This document shows, one piece after another, positions 16,840-23,931 of a stretch of DNA of 64,000 nucleotides. The DNA comes from VGSG01 sp040756375 (lineage in GTDB: Bacteria; Desulfobacterota; Desulfomonilia; Desulfomonilales; Desulfomonilaceae). The translations under genes were made by a program, and so were the position numbers. The stretch is from assembly GCA_040756375.1 (NCBI GenBank), contig JBFLZC010000027.1, forward strand, positions 12,164-76,163, written 5' to 3'. Each line of letters opens with the position of its first letter. Positions within the stretch are counted from its first letter, which is position 1. The notes below the pieces were generated by a model that worked only from the letters and a program-made list of their open reading frames with translations, was not told the DNA's origin and did no database searches.

Positions 16840-19800
16840 TCAACCCTCTTTGAAGGCAACGCCCTCATCCACGTCGTTCAAGCTTATCGGTCGGACCTTC
16901 CAGACCCGGTTCTTCGCATCATCCAGGATTGTGTACACCACAGGGATGAAGATCAGCGTGAAGAGCGTGGCCACAGAAAGGCCTCCTACCGCGGCCATTG
17001 CCAAGCCGTTATAAATCTCTGCCCCAGCTCCCTGCTTGAGAGCCAGAGGTAACATGCCCAGTATCATTGCGATGGCGGTCATGAAGATGGGGCGCATCCT
17101 GCGCTTACTCGCCAAGACCAGGGCCTGGTCTCGTTCGACACCCTGGTCGATGAGCTGAACCGCGTATGTGATAAGGATAATGGCATTCTTCACCACCAAC
17201 CCCACCATCATGATGTATCCAAGCATAGCGAACGAATCGAAGTGGACTCCCGTCACATTGACTAGAGCATTAGCGCCGATGATGGAAAGAGGCACGCTCA
17301 GGATGATCGACAGAGGCCGGATAAAGGATTGGAACTGCATGACCAACAGAAGGTAGACCACGATAACGGAGAGCGAGAAAACAAAGCCGACAGACTGTAC
17401 GAGCGCCTTGAGACGGCTGGCCGCTCCAAAGGGAATCACACCATAGCCGAGGGGCATTGCGACGTTCGAGTTGATTGCGCCGGTGACTTCTTCAAAAACC
17501 TCGGACAGGGGACGCTGTTGTATCGTGAACTGCACACGAGCCGAGCGCTTTCCATTGTAATGGTTGATCTGAAGAGGACCGAAAGCGGTATCTACGGACG
17601 CCACACCCGTCAAAGGGACCTGGACGCCGGGATTGAGAGGTGAAGTGAGCATGATTCGGTCCACGTCACTGACTTTAGTCAGATTGCTTTCCTGCCCCAC
17701 TACCTGGATGTAGAAGTAGCGACCCGCAACATCGTACTCTGTTCTCGTCTGTTGCCCGCCGCCGGCTGCTTCCACGGCATCGGCTACGTCTTTTCCGTAG
17801 AAGCCTAAATTCGCCGCGCGCTCGGGGTTGACGCGAACTTGCACCTCAGGCTTGCGCAGCGAAAGATCGGTGTACACAAAGACGACTCCCTTGGTCTTTC
17901 TCCCGATATCCATGATTTGCTGGACCAACCCCTCAAGCACTTCGTAACTCTCTCCCATGATACGCATGTCCACGATGTTCGATCTGGTGTAGATATTTCC
18001 GAAGAGGGGGAACTGAATGGGGTTGAGGAACTTTATGGGGAGATCGCGGGCCGTATAGTGCGCTATGCGAGCTATCCTGCCGATCGCCACGCCGCTGTCT
18101 TCCGGTCGGTCGCACACGAGATAAACCACGTTGCGGGAATCCTGGCGATTGGGAACAGCCACAATATGCCGCACACCTTTGATCTTTTGCCACCGTTGCT
18201 CCAGGACATTCATCAACCGGCTGTTCGCATCCAGACTGGTTCCCTCAGAAGTTACCATCTGGACCTTTATGAGATTCGTTCCCCCGGTCGGGAGATACCC
18301 CATGCCGGGCAACGTCCAATACGAAAGAACGAAGAGCCCAAGAACAGACACCACCAGCGCTGCTTTGCGCTGCCACCCTCCCAGAAAGAATTGCAGCCCC
18401 CGGATTAGCCACTCCGCGACTTTCGTGCCGATCTTGTCTGAAATCACCAGAGGAGATATTCGCCGTTTTGGAGAGTCTTCCGGCGGTTTCTCCCGTTTCA
18501 GCCAGCGAGACGCAAGCATCGGAACCACAGTGAACGCGTCAAAAAGGGACAGGAAAATGGCAGCGGATATGATGAAAGCCACAGGGCCGAACAATATCCC
18601 TATTTCGCCTCGCAGCATTAAGACCGGGAGAAAAACCGCGGCGGTGGTCAAGGTGCTCATGAACACTGCGGTTCCCACCTCTCGAGTCCCGTCCACACAG
18701 GCCCTGACTATGCTCTTGTTCTCCTCGTATCGATGCCGGTAAATGTTCTCCAGGACCACAATTGCGTCATCCACGATGATTCCAACGGAGAGCGCAAGCC
18801 CTGCGAGGGAAAGAACATTGATCGAGTACTTTCCCAGGTACATGGCGATAAAGGTTCCGATGATGGAGACGGGAATCGACGTCGCTACGATGAAGATGCT
18901 CCGCCAATTCTTGAGAAACACGAACAATACCAGGAGCACCAATACTATGGCTTCGATCACCGAATCCCTGACAACGTTGACCGCGTCGCCGATGTATCTG
19001 CTGGAGTCGTAGGTCTTCTCGAACTTAGCCCCGCGAGGACCGTAATCTCTTTGGAGAAGCTCAAGTTCACGGTCTACCGAGTCTATGGTCTGGAGAATGT
19101 TTGCGCCTGCCTGGCCAAGCACGTTGAATATGATTCCGGGCTTCCCGTTGATGCGACAATAGGACTCGGGGCGGTCATACAAATCTACCGCGTCCGCGAC
19201 GTCGGACAGGTAAACCACCGGATCGCCAGGTTTTGAAATAATCACCTTCCGGAACTCTTCCGCATTGAGAAGCTCGCCCACCGTGCGGATCGTCCATTCC
19301 CGAGTCCCTTGGACGAAATAGCCTCCGCTCTGATTGAAATTTGTCCGGTCAATCGCGGTCTTGATATCGTTGGTGGTCAAACGCCTCGCCTTGACTCGGG
19401 CCGGGTCAAAAATGATCCGCATCTGGCGAGTGCGATACCCGTCAAACTGGCAATCTCCGACGCCCGGAATCCTTCGTATTCGCGGAGCAATGTCCCGATC
19501 CGCCCACGTGGACGCGGTGACGATGTCCACATCTCCTGTCAAAGCGAACTGATAAATAGGAAGGGTGACCCGATCGGTGGCTTTCAGAATCAGAGGTTGC
19601 CGGACCATGGCCGGTAGGTCGGTGACCCGATCGATATTCCGTTGGACTTCTGCTGCCGCGAGGTCAAGATTAGTGCCCGGCTTGTAGAAGACAATAACGA
19701 TTGAAAGTCCATACGAGGAATAGCTGTGCGTGTACAGCATGTTCGAGACGCCGCTGATGCTTTCCTCGAAGCGAGTGGTTACTTCGCCCTCCACCTCTTG

Positions 19801-19968
19801 GGGAGCCGCGCCGGGAAACACGGTCGCTACGACCAATACAGGGGATTGCGTATCGGGTTTGAGTTCCACCGGGAGAAACGTGGAACAGACGTACCCGAAG
19901 ACAATGACCAGGAGCACCCTGACGATGACAGTGATGGGAAAACGAACTGATGACTCAGCCACGTTCAT
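16840..19968 (-). CDS. RND efflux pump inner-membrane subunit 1 (AcrB/MdtB-like)
   Basis: A 1042-aa RND transporter with the same plan as the gene downstream: N-terminal helix (SSVRFPITVIVRVLLVIVFG), first porter domain (FPGAAPQEVEGEVTTRFEE), helices 2-6 with GIIVDDAIVVLENIYRHRYEE, second porter domain, and helices 8-12 with VKNAIILITYAVQ and RRMRPIFMTAIAMILGM. It is the first gene of the RND-RND-adaptor operon. Its ribosome site is weak (GAAATAG before ATG). The marR-type gene lies upstream on the same strand, separated by about 500 bp holding a repeat and a MITE-like insertion. Confidence 0.95.
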   Translation of the reverse strand: MNVAESSVRFPITVIVRVLLVIVFGYVCSTFLPVELKPDTQSPVLVVATVFPGAAPQEVEGEVTTRFEESISGVSNMLYTHSYSSYGLSIVIVFYKPGTNLDLAAAEVQRNIDRVTDLPAMVRQPLILKATDRVTLPIYQFALTGDVDIVTASTWADRDIAPRIRRIPGVGDCQFDGYRTRQMRIIFDPARVKARRLTTNDIKTAIDRTNFNQSGGYFVQGTREWTIRTVGELLNAEEFRKVIISKPGDPVVYLSDVADAVDLYDRPESYCRINGKPGIIFNVLGQAGANILQTIDSVDRELELLQRDYGPRGAKFEKTYDSSRYIGDAVNVVRDSVIEAIVLVLLVLFVFLKNWRSIFIVATSIPVSIIGTFIAMYLGKYSINVLSLAGLALSVGIIVDDAIVVLENIYRHRYEENKSIVRACVDGTREVGTAVFMSTLTTAAVFLPVLMLRGEIGILFGPVAFIISAAIFLSLFDAFTVVPMLASRWLKREKPPEDSPKRRISPLVISDKIGTKVAEWLIRGLQFFLGGWQRKAALVVSVLGLFVLSYWTLPGMGYLPTGGTNLIKVQMVTSEGTSLDANSRLMNVLEQRWQKIKGVRHIVAVPNRQDSRNVVYLVCDRPEDSGVAIGRIARIAHYTARDLPIKFLNPIQFPLFGNIYTRSNIVDMRIMGESYEVLEGLVQQIMDIGRKTKGVVFVYTDLSLRKPEVQVRVNPERAANLGFYGKDVADAVEAAGGGQQTRTEYDVAGRYFYIQVVGQESNLTKVSDVDRIMLTSPLNPGVQVPLTGVASVDTAFGPLQINHYNGKRSARVQFTIQQRPLSEVFEEVTGAINSNVAMPLGYGVIPFGAASRLKALVQSVGFVFSLSVIVVYLLLVMQFQSFIRPLSIILSVPLSIIGANALVNVTGVHFDSFAMLGYIMMVGLVVKNAIILITYAVQLIDQGVERDQALVLASKRRMRPIFMTAIAMILGMLPLALKQGAGAEIYNGLAMAAVGGLSVATLFTLIFIPVVYTILDDAKNRVWKVRPISLNDVDEGVAFKEG

Positions 19969-20011
19969 CTATTTCAATCCAACTGCCACAGTTTTCCAGT
20001 CATAACAGGTC

Positions 20012-20426
20012 ATGAAAATCCTCGGCTTCGGCGAAATCTCCGTGGCTTCGCCTCGGAGATCGACGGCAAAACCTGACGGGCAACCACAAGGAGGCTGTCT
20101 CAAAAGTCTTGGGGCTTGCAGTGTAGTGTTACGGTGGGTGGCCGGGACGTCATACGTCCCGGTGCCGAAGGCACAAGAAGCGTTCTTCGTGGGAAGCACA
20201 TAGTTCACATAAAAGCGGTAACTTCGGTGCGTTATGGTCATCGCTTCCTGTCGCTTCGCGACCCCGATCCCGCGTCCAGCGGGAACGTCGGGGCCACCCA
20301 GGTGAGAGCTTCTTCCTTGGTCGTGGCACGACTCTGATTGGGATCGTAGTTCTGAGACAGCCTCTAAGGGTTGCCCCTACACCGGACTTGCAAACCTAGC
20401 CATACGTAAACCCGACCAAGAGTGCC
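20012..20426 (-). repeat. Dispersed modular repeat A, copy 4, interrupted by an insertion
   Basis: On the minus strand it has the same ends as the other copies (GGTCGGGTTTACGTATGG and ATCTCCGAGGCGAAG...CCGAAGCCGAGGA). Its centre is the type-2 hairpin (GTAGGGGCAACCCTT / CTTGTGGTTGCCCGTC) also seen at 42267. The hairpin is split exactly in its loop by a 274-bp element (20091-20364). The whole marR-pump spacer (19969-20477) consists of this repeat and its insert; there is no gene. Confidence 0.75.
20091..20364. mobile_element. 274-bp MITE-like element without transposase
   Basis: The ends are inverted repeats: GAGGCTGTCTCAAAA at the left and TTCTGAGACAGCCTC at the right (14 of 15 positions match). 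The insertion point is defined because the uninterrupted host repeat at 42267 reads CCACAAGGGTTGCCCC, while here AAG appears on both sides of the element (20088-20090 and 20366-20368), consistent with a 3-bp target duplication plus one extra T. No transposase frame exists inside; the interior has small hairpins only. The ends resemble those of IS1182/IS4-type elements, but the parent is unknown. Confidence 0.7.
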
Positions 20427-20477
20427 TCCTACCGCCGGCATTCACAGGACGCGCTTTCATGGAAACCTTGTGGCGGA

Positions 20478-20939
20478 TTAAACGGGGCGAGAACCCAACA
20501 AGTTCTCGATAATCCGTCCTAGAATGCGAGTCATTTGCACCAAGTCCTCTTGAGACAAACCGTCGAATGCCTGGCCGAGGACACCAATGGCCACGGGGAG
20601 TAGCGCTGCCTGGACTGTCTTCCCCTTGTCCGTGAGAAAGACTCTCTGGCGCCTCTTGTCTGTTGGGTGGAGCTCACGCCTCACCAAAGCGGCCTTTTCC
20701 AGCAGGCTCAATATCCGGGTGACGTTGTGTCGGTCTTTGAGGGTTTTTTCGGCGAGCGCGCTCTGATAGATCCCCTCGTTTTCCCGCAAGCTGGTGAGAA
20801 GCCCCCACTGCTCCAGGGTCACGTCGAATCCGTTGTCCTCAAAGGCTCGGGCCAGTCCTAGTTTCAGTAGGATTGCGGCGCGGAAGATCACCCGTGCAGG
20901 GGATTTCTCTCTCGGAAAAATAGTAAACATGGGCTTCAT
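20478..20939 (-). CDS. MarR-family transcriptional regulator
   Basis: The product is 153 aa from the ATG at 20939 (AAAGGA 5 bp upstream); the longer open frame runs through the operator and a repeat and is rejected. The fold is a winged helix: dimerisation helices at both ends, recognition helix around LAEKTLKDRHNVTRILSLLE, and a wing with the classical DKRRQRVFLTDKG motif. MarR proteins repress by binding palindromes and release on ligand binding. It lies upstream of the tandem RND pump genes on the same strand, and a 45-bp palindrome sits just before its start, so autoregulation and control of the pump operon are likely (inference). Confidence 0.9.
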   Translation of the reverse strand: MKPMFTIFPREKSPARVIFRAAILLKLGLARAFEDNGFDVTLEQWGLLTSLRENEGIYQSALAEKTLKDRHNVTRILSLLEKAALVRRELHPTDKRRQRVFLTDKGKTVQAALLPVAIGVLGQAFDGLSQEDLVQMTRILGRIIENLLGSRPV

Positions 20940-20960
20940 GGGGTCCTTTCCAAGAACGGA

Positions 20961-21005
20961 AGTTGCCAAATAAGTTGTTATCATGACAACAATTATTTTG
21001 CAACT
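20961..21005. promoter_or_regulatory. 45-bp palindromic operator before the marR-type gene
   Basis: The outer arms AGTTGC/GCAACT, middle arms AAATAA/TTATTT and inner arms TTGT/ACAA are arranged symmetrically around TATCATG. The near-perfect symmetry and A+T-rich composition fit a double MarR operator. It ends 21 bp before the start codon, so it must overlap the promoter or leader. Confidence 0.65.
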
Positions 21006-21073
21006 AAAGTCGTACGCTCCGGACAACGACTCGGTTACGCGGGCCAAACCCCCAATGGTGACTCCATCCAGAC

Positions 21074-21146
21074 AGTAGGACCGGCATCTTGCCGGTCCCC
21101 GCACGACATGGATGCAGCATCTGACCGGCAAGATGCCGGTCCTACT
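21074..21146. repeat. AGTAGGACCGGCATCTTGCCGGTC inverted repeat
   Basis: Two facing copies of AGTAGGACCGGCATCTTGCCGGTC, each arm itself hairpin-forming. A second locus is at 62152-62224. It is part of the gene-free stretch 21006-21779. Confidence 0.8.
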
Positions 21147-21320
21147 AATACCGTTCATTTGGCAAAGAAGACGGCTTCCCCTCTAATTACTAAATGGTTA
21201 CCGCGATAGGGTAGAATGGACACAGCGAAGGAGTCGCCCGGCGGGTGAGATACATCAAGGCACGGATAAGTCTCGCAGAGCGCAAAACTAGATCGCAGTC
21301 AACCATATGGAATTATTAAA

Positions 21321-21459
21321 GGCCGGCAGGGACGCCAGCCCTACCAAGGCAGTGGTCCCACAGATGAGTTTCACACTGATTCGGTTGAAACGAATAAGCA
21401 TGCCGGTCACGGAGGCCCGCCGCCAGCACGTTCAGGTAGGGCCGGCGTCCCTGCCGGCC
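21321..21459. repeat. GGCCGGCAGGGACGCC inverted repeat pair
   Basis: GGCCGGCAGGGACGCCAGCCCTACC (21321) faces GGTAGGGCCGGCGTCCCTGCCGGCC (21435) across 90 bp; a third arm is at 21694-21718. Related sequence is at 42977 and 49143. No convincing gene is seen anywhere in 21006-21779; the short open frames there run through these repeats. Confidence 0.7.
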
Positions 21460-21693
21460 TATTCTCGGCACCATGCCGCTGACCTGGACCGAGCCCGGGT
21501 CCGTGGCACTCCGCGGAACTTATTTTCCCGGTAAATGATTACCCTGGGAGGAAGGCTTGCAACGAACGATGAGGGAACCTTCACGTAATCGGCGTGGAGG
21601 GTGGGGCGCCTGCTGGTCGGGAGGCACTTAGGCAGTGACGAATCTCTCTGGGGCCGATACCAATTCGCGGTCCTGCATATAACATTAATCAAT

Positions 21694-21718
21694 GGCCGGC
21701 AGGGACGCCCGCCCTACC
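21694..21718. repeat. Single arm of the GGCCGGCAGGGACGCC repeat
   Basis: GGCCGGCAGGGACGCCCGCCCTACC matches the arm at 21321, including the preceding ATTAA/ATTAAT context, suggesting that repeat plus flank were duplicated. Confidence 0.65.
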
Positions 21719-21779
21719 GGCCATTTCTCGGCATCGGTGTGGGCCTCGTCTCGTCCAGATGCGAGCAATGAACAGCGGT

Positions 21780-22322
21780 CTAGGGCGTATATACTACTAC
21801 CAGCAGCTTGGACTGTTTTGCCGACAAGTTCTTGAGCGTATGGGGTTGGCTCGACGTGAAATGGAGGCTCGTGCCCTTCTTGAGGTCATGGGCCTTCTTG
21901 CCCACCTGAATCTGAACCCGGCCCTCCATCACGTACACGAATTCTTCGCCTTCATGCTGGTATTCGACTCGTTCGTGTTCCCTTTTGGGTTCCAGGGTGA
22001 CCAGGTAAGCCCACAGGTGCTTATCTTCAGCTCCAGGGGTGAGGTTCTTGTACAGATACGCCCTGGTGCGCTTGCGGTAGCTGCGCGCGCGCTCTTTCCG
22101 TTTCTCTTCCGCGAGCAGCGTGGAAGAATCCACGGCCAAAGCTCTCGATATCTGTATGAGCGCGCCTACAGGAGGAGATATCTTCCCTTCTTCGATCTTG
22201 GTAAGATAATCGGCGTCGTATCCTGTTTTCTTGGCAAAGGCTTCCAGATCCATCTTCTGTTTCTTTCTCATGTCCTGGATGCGCTCGCCCAGGCTGCGGC
22301 TGGAACGGGGTTTTGTCGGCAT
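21780..22322 (-). CDS. XRE-family regulator with C-terminal cupin domain
   Basis: The product is 180 aa. Start at 22322 is supported by AGGAGAAG 6 bp upstream. Residues about 12-70 are a Cro/CI helix-turn-helix (SLGERIQDMRKKQKMDLEAFAKKTGYDADYL split by a turn, then IEEGKISPPVGALIQISRAL). Residues about 105-178 are a small cupin barrel (EYQHEGEEFVYVMEGRVQ and SSQPHTLKNLS). HTH-cupin regulators commonly control metabolic genes in response to a small ligand. The acyl-CoA dehydrogenase lies upstream on the same strand, 315 bp away, but a repeat and a palindrome intervene. Confidence 0.9.
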   Translation of the reverse strand: MPTKPRSSRSLGERIQDMRKKQKMDLEAFAKKTGYDADYLTKIEEGKISPPVGALIQISRALAVDSSTLLAEEKRKERARSYRKRTRAYLYKNLTPGAEDKHLWAYLVTLEPKREHERVEYQHEGEEFVYVMEGRVQIQVGKKAHDLKKGTSLHFTSSQPHTLKNLSAKQSKLLVVVYTP

Positions 22323-22366
22323 TTCTCTTCTCCTGCGCTCTGTCTTAATTGGCAACGAGTCCTGCA

Positions 22367-22391
22367 AGGGCGGACGGCCGTGCGCCCCTAC
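22367..22391. repeat. Partial GTAGGGGCGCAC palindrome copy
   Basis: GGGCGGACGGCCGTGCGCCCCTAC is a degenerate copy of the palindrome at 3137, immediately upstream of the XRE-cupin gene. Confidence 0.6.
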
Positions 22392-22465
22392 GAAAAGGCC
22401 CTACCTGCATTACGCTCCAAGAGCTCATGGGCCGTGCGAGCCATTCCTACAGTAGTTGTCGGCAT

Positions 22466-22608
22466 GAGGCACCCCCGGCCGGATCTACGTATGGGGTGGT
22501 TTGGAGGGGAGATGAGTCTCCCCTCCAAATTATTGCGCAACAATGCGCTCTTGATCCTGATCTCCGAGGCGAAGCTCCGGAGTGCTCGCCGAAGCCGAGA
22601 GCTTTCAC
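22466..22608 (+). repeat. Dispersed modular repeat A, copy 2 (hairpin type 1)
   Basis: The left end is GGCACCCCCGGCCGGATCTACGTATGGGGTGGTTTGG, given here by its core TCTACGTATGGGG. The centre is GGAGGGGAGATGAGTCTCCCC with TTATTGCGCAACAATGCGC, and the right end is ATCTCCGAGGCGAAG to GAGAGCTTTCA. With the palindrome at 22367 it accounts for the 22323-22637 spacer. Confidence 0.8.
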
Positions 22609-22637
22609 GACTTGTTCTAGCCTGTTAGCTACTCCAG

Positions 22638-23810
22638 TTAATAGGAATCCGGTCTTTTTCCGCCCTTGTACTTTGTGAGCTCTCTGGCTATCACCAGTCG
22701 CTGTATCTGGTTGGTGCCTTCGAATATCTGGGCCACCTTGGCGAATCGCATGTACATCTCTACGGGATAGGATTTCATGTATCCTGCGCCGCCGAGTATT
22801 TGGACCGCGTCCGTAGTCACGCGCATCGCGGTGTCTGTGGCAAAGCGCTTGGCCATGGCGGCCTCCATTACGCTGGCCTCGCCTTGGTCCATGAGAAACG
22901 CGGCCCGATAAATCATCAGCCTCGCGGCTTCTATTTCCGTTACGAGATCCGCCAAAAGGAATTGCAGACCTTGGAACGAGACGATCGGTCGTCCGAATTG
23001 CTGGCGCTTGTGAGCGTAGTTGAGCGCGTAGTCCATAGCTTGCTGAGCAAGCCCTACCGCGCACGCGCCTATACTGATCCTGCCGCCATTGAGCGCGGTC
23101 AGTGCCATATTGAAGCCCCTGCCCGCATCACCCAGAAGGTTCTCATCAGGGATAAAGCAGTCGCTGAAGTTTAGCTCCGTGGTGGGAGAAGAATTCATGC
23201 CCATCTTGGGTTCATGATGTCCGAACGAGAAGCCCTTGGTGCCCTTTTCCACAACAAACGCGCTAATCCCGCGCGCTCTCTCCTTCTGCTCCGAATCCGT
23301 GCGCATCATCACCGCGTATATGTCCGCAACTCCGCCGCTGGTCACAAATAACTTTGTCCCGTTGAGCACATATCCGCCGTCAGTCTTCATTGCAGACGCG
23401 CTGAGTGCTGCCGCGTCGGATCCTGCGTCAGCTTCGGTCAAAGAATACGCGGCCAGCTTCTCTCCCGCGGCTAGAGGCATGACCCAGCGTTCGCGCTGCT
23501 CTTCGGTGCCGTACTGATAGATGAGATTGGTCACCATGTTGTGAACAGTCAGACACACCGCTGTAGAAAAGCACCCCTTGGCCAATTCCTCAAATATGAG
23601 GCACGCGGTGAGCCGACCCACGGCGGTCCCGTTGTATTCTTCGGGGACGTACAGCCCGGTGAAGTCCAGTTGCCCCATCTTCTTAAAGACTTCTCTGGGG
23701 AACTTTGCGGTCTCTTCCCATTCCCGTGCATTCGGCTCCAGTTCCTTGAATGCGAAATCACGAGCCGCCTTCCTAATAAGACGCTGTTCGTCGTTGAGTT
23801 TGAAATCCAT
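22638..23810 (-). CDS. Acyl-CoA dehydrogenase
   Basis: This 390-aa flavoenzyme has the full family plan: N-terminal helical domain, beta domain with AYSLTEADAGSDAA and KLFVTSGG contacting FAD and substrate, and a C-terminal helical domain with RISIGACAVGLAQ and IFEGTNQIQRL. The catalytic base is Glu364, at the position used by short- and medium-chain enzymes. It oxidises acyl-CoA to enoyl-CoA and passes electrons to ETF. No electron-transfer flavoprotein or other beta-oxidation gene is adjacent, so chain length cannot be inferred. The first residues, MDFKLNDEQRLIRK, are typical for the family start. Confidence 0.95.
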   Translation of the reverse strand: MDFKLNDEQRLIRKAARDFAFKELEPNAREWEETAKFPREVFKKMGQLDFTGLYVPEEYNGTAVGRLTACLIFEELAKGCFSTAVCLTVHNMVTNLIYQYGTEEQRERWVMPLAAGEKLAAYSLTEADAGSDAAALSASAMKTDGGYVLNGTKLFVTSGGVADIYAVMMRTDSEQKERARGISAFVVEKGTKGFSFGHHEPKMGMNSSPTTELNFSDCFIPDENLLGDAGRGFNMALTALNGGRISIGACAVGLAQQAMDYALNYAHKRQQFGRPIVSFQGLQFLLADLVTEIEAARLMIYRAAFLMDQGEASVMEAAMAKRFATDTAMRVTTDAVQILGGAGYMKSYPVEMYMRFAKVAQIFEGTNQIQRLVIARELTKYKGGKRPDSY

Positions 23811-23931
23811 GCGTTGACTCCGGTTTCCCCCAAGCGGTTTGAAAATCCCTGAGTTTTGGATTATCGGTAAACGATGGAACCCGTCAACAGGAAAAACATA
23901 GTATTGTGTACTGTCAGAAGGTCTTCATTTG

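Noticed and set aside
20940..21158. N-terminal extension of the MarR frame
   Set aside because: It would translate the 45-bp palindrome and the AGTAGGACCGGC repeat.
21166..21779. Several 60-77 codon frames in the spacer
   Set aside because: They cross the GGCCGGCAGGGACGCC repeats, lack ribosome sites and have no recognisable protein features.
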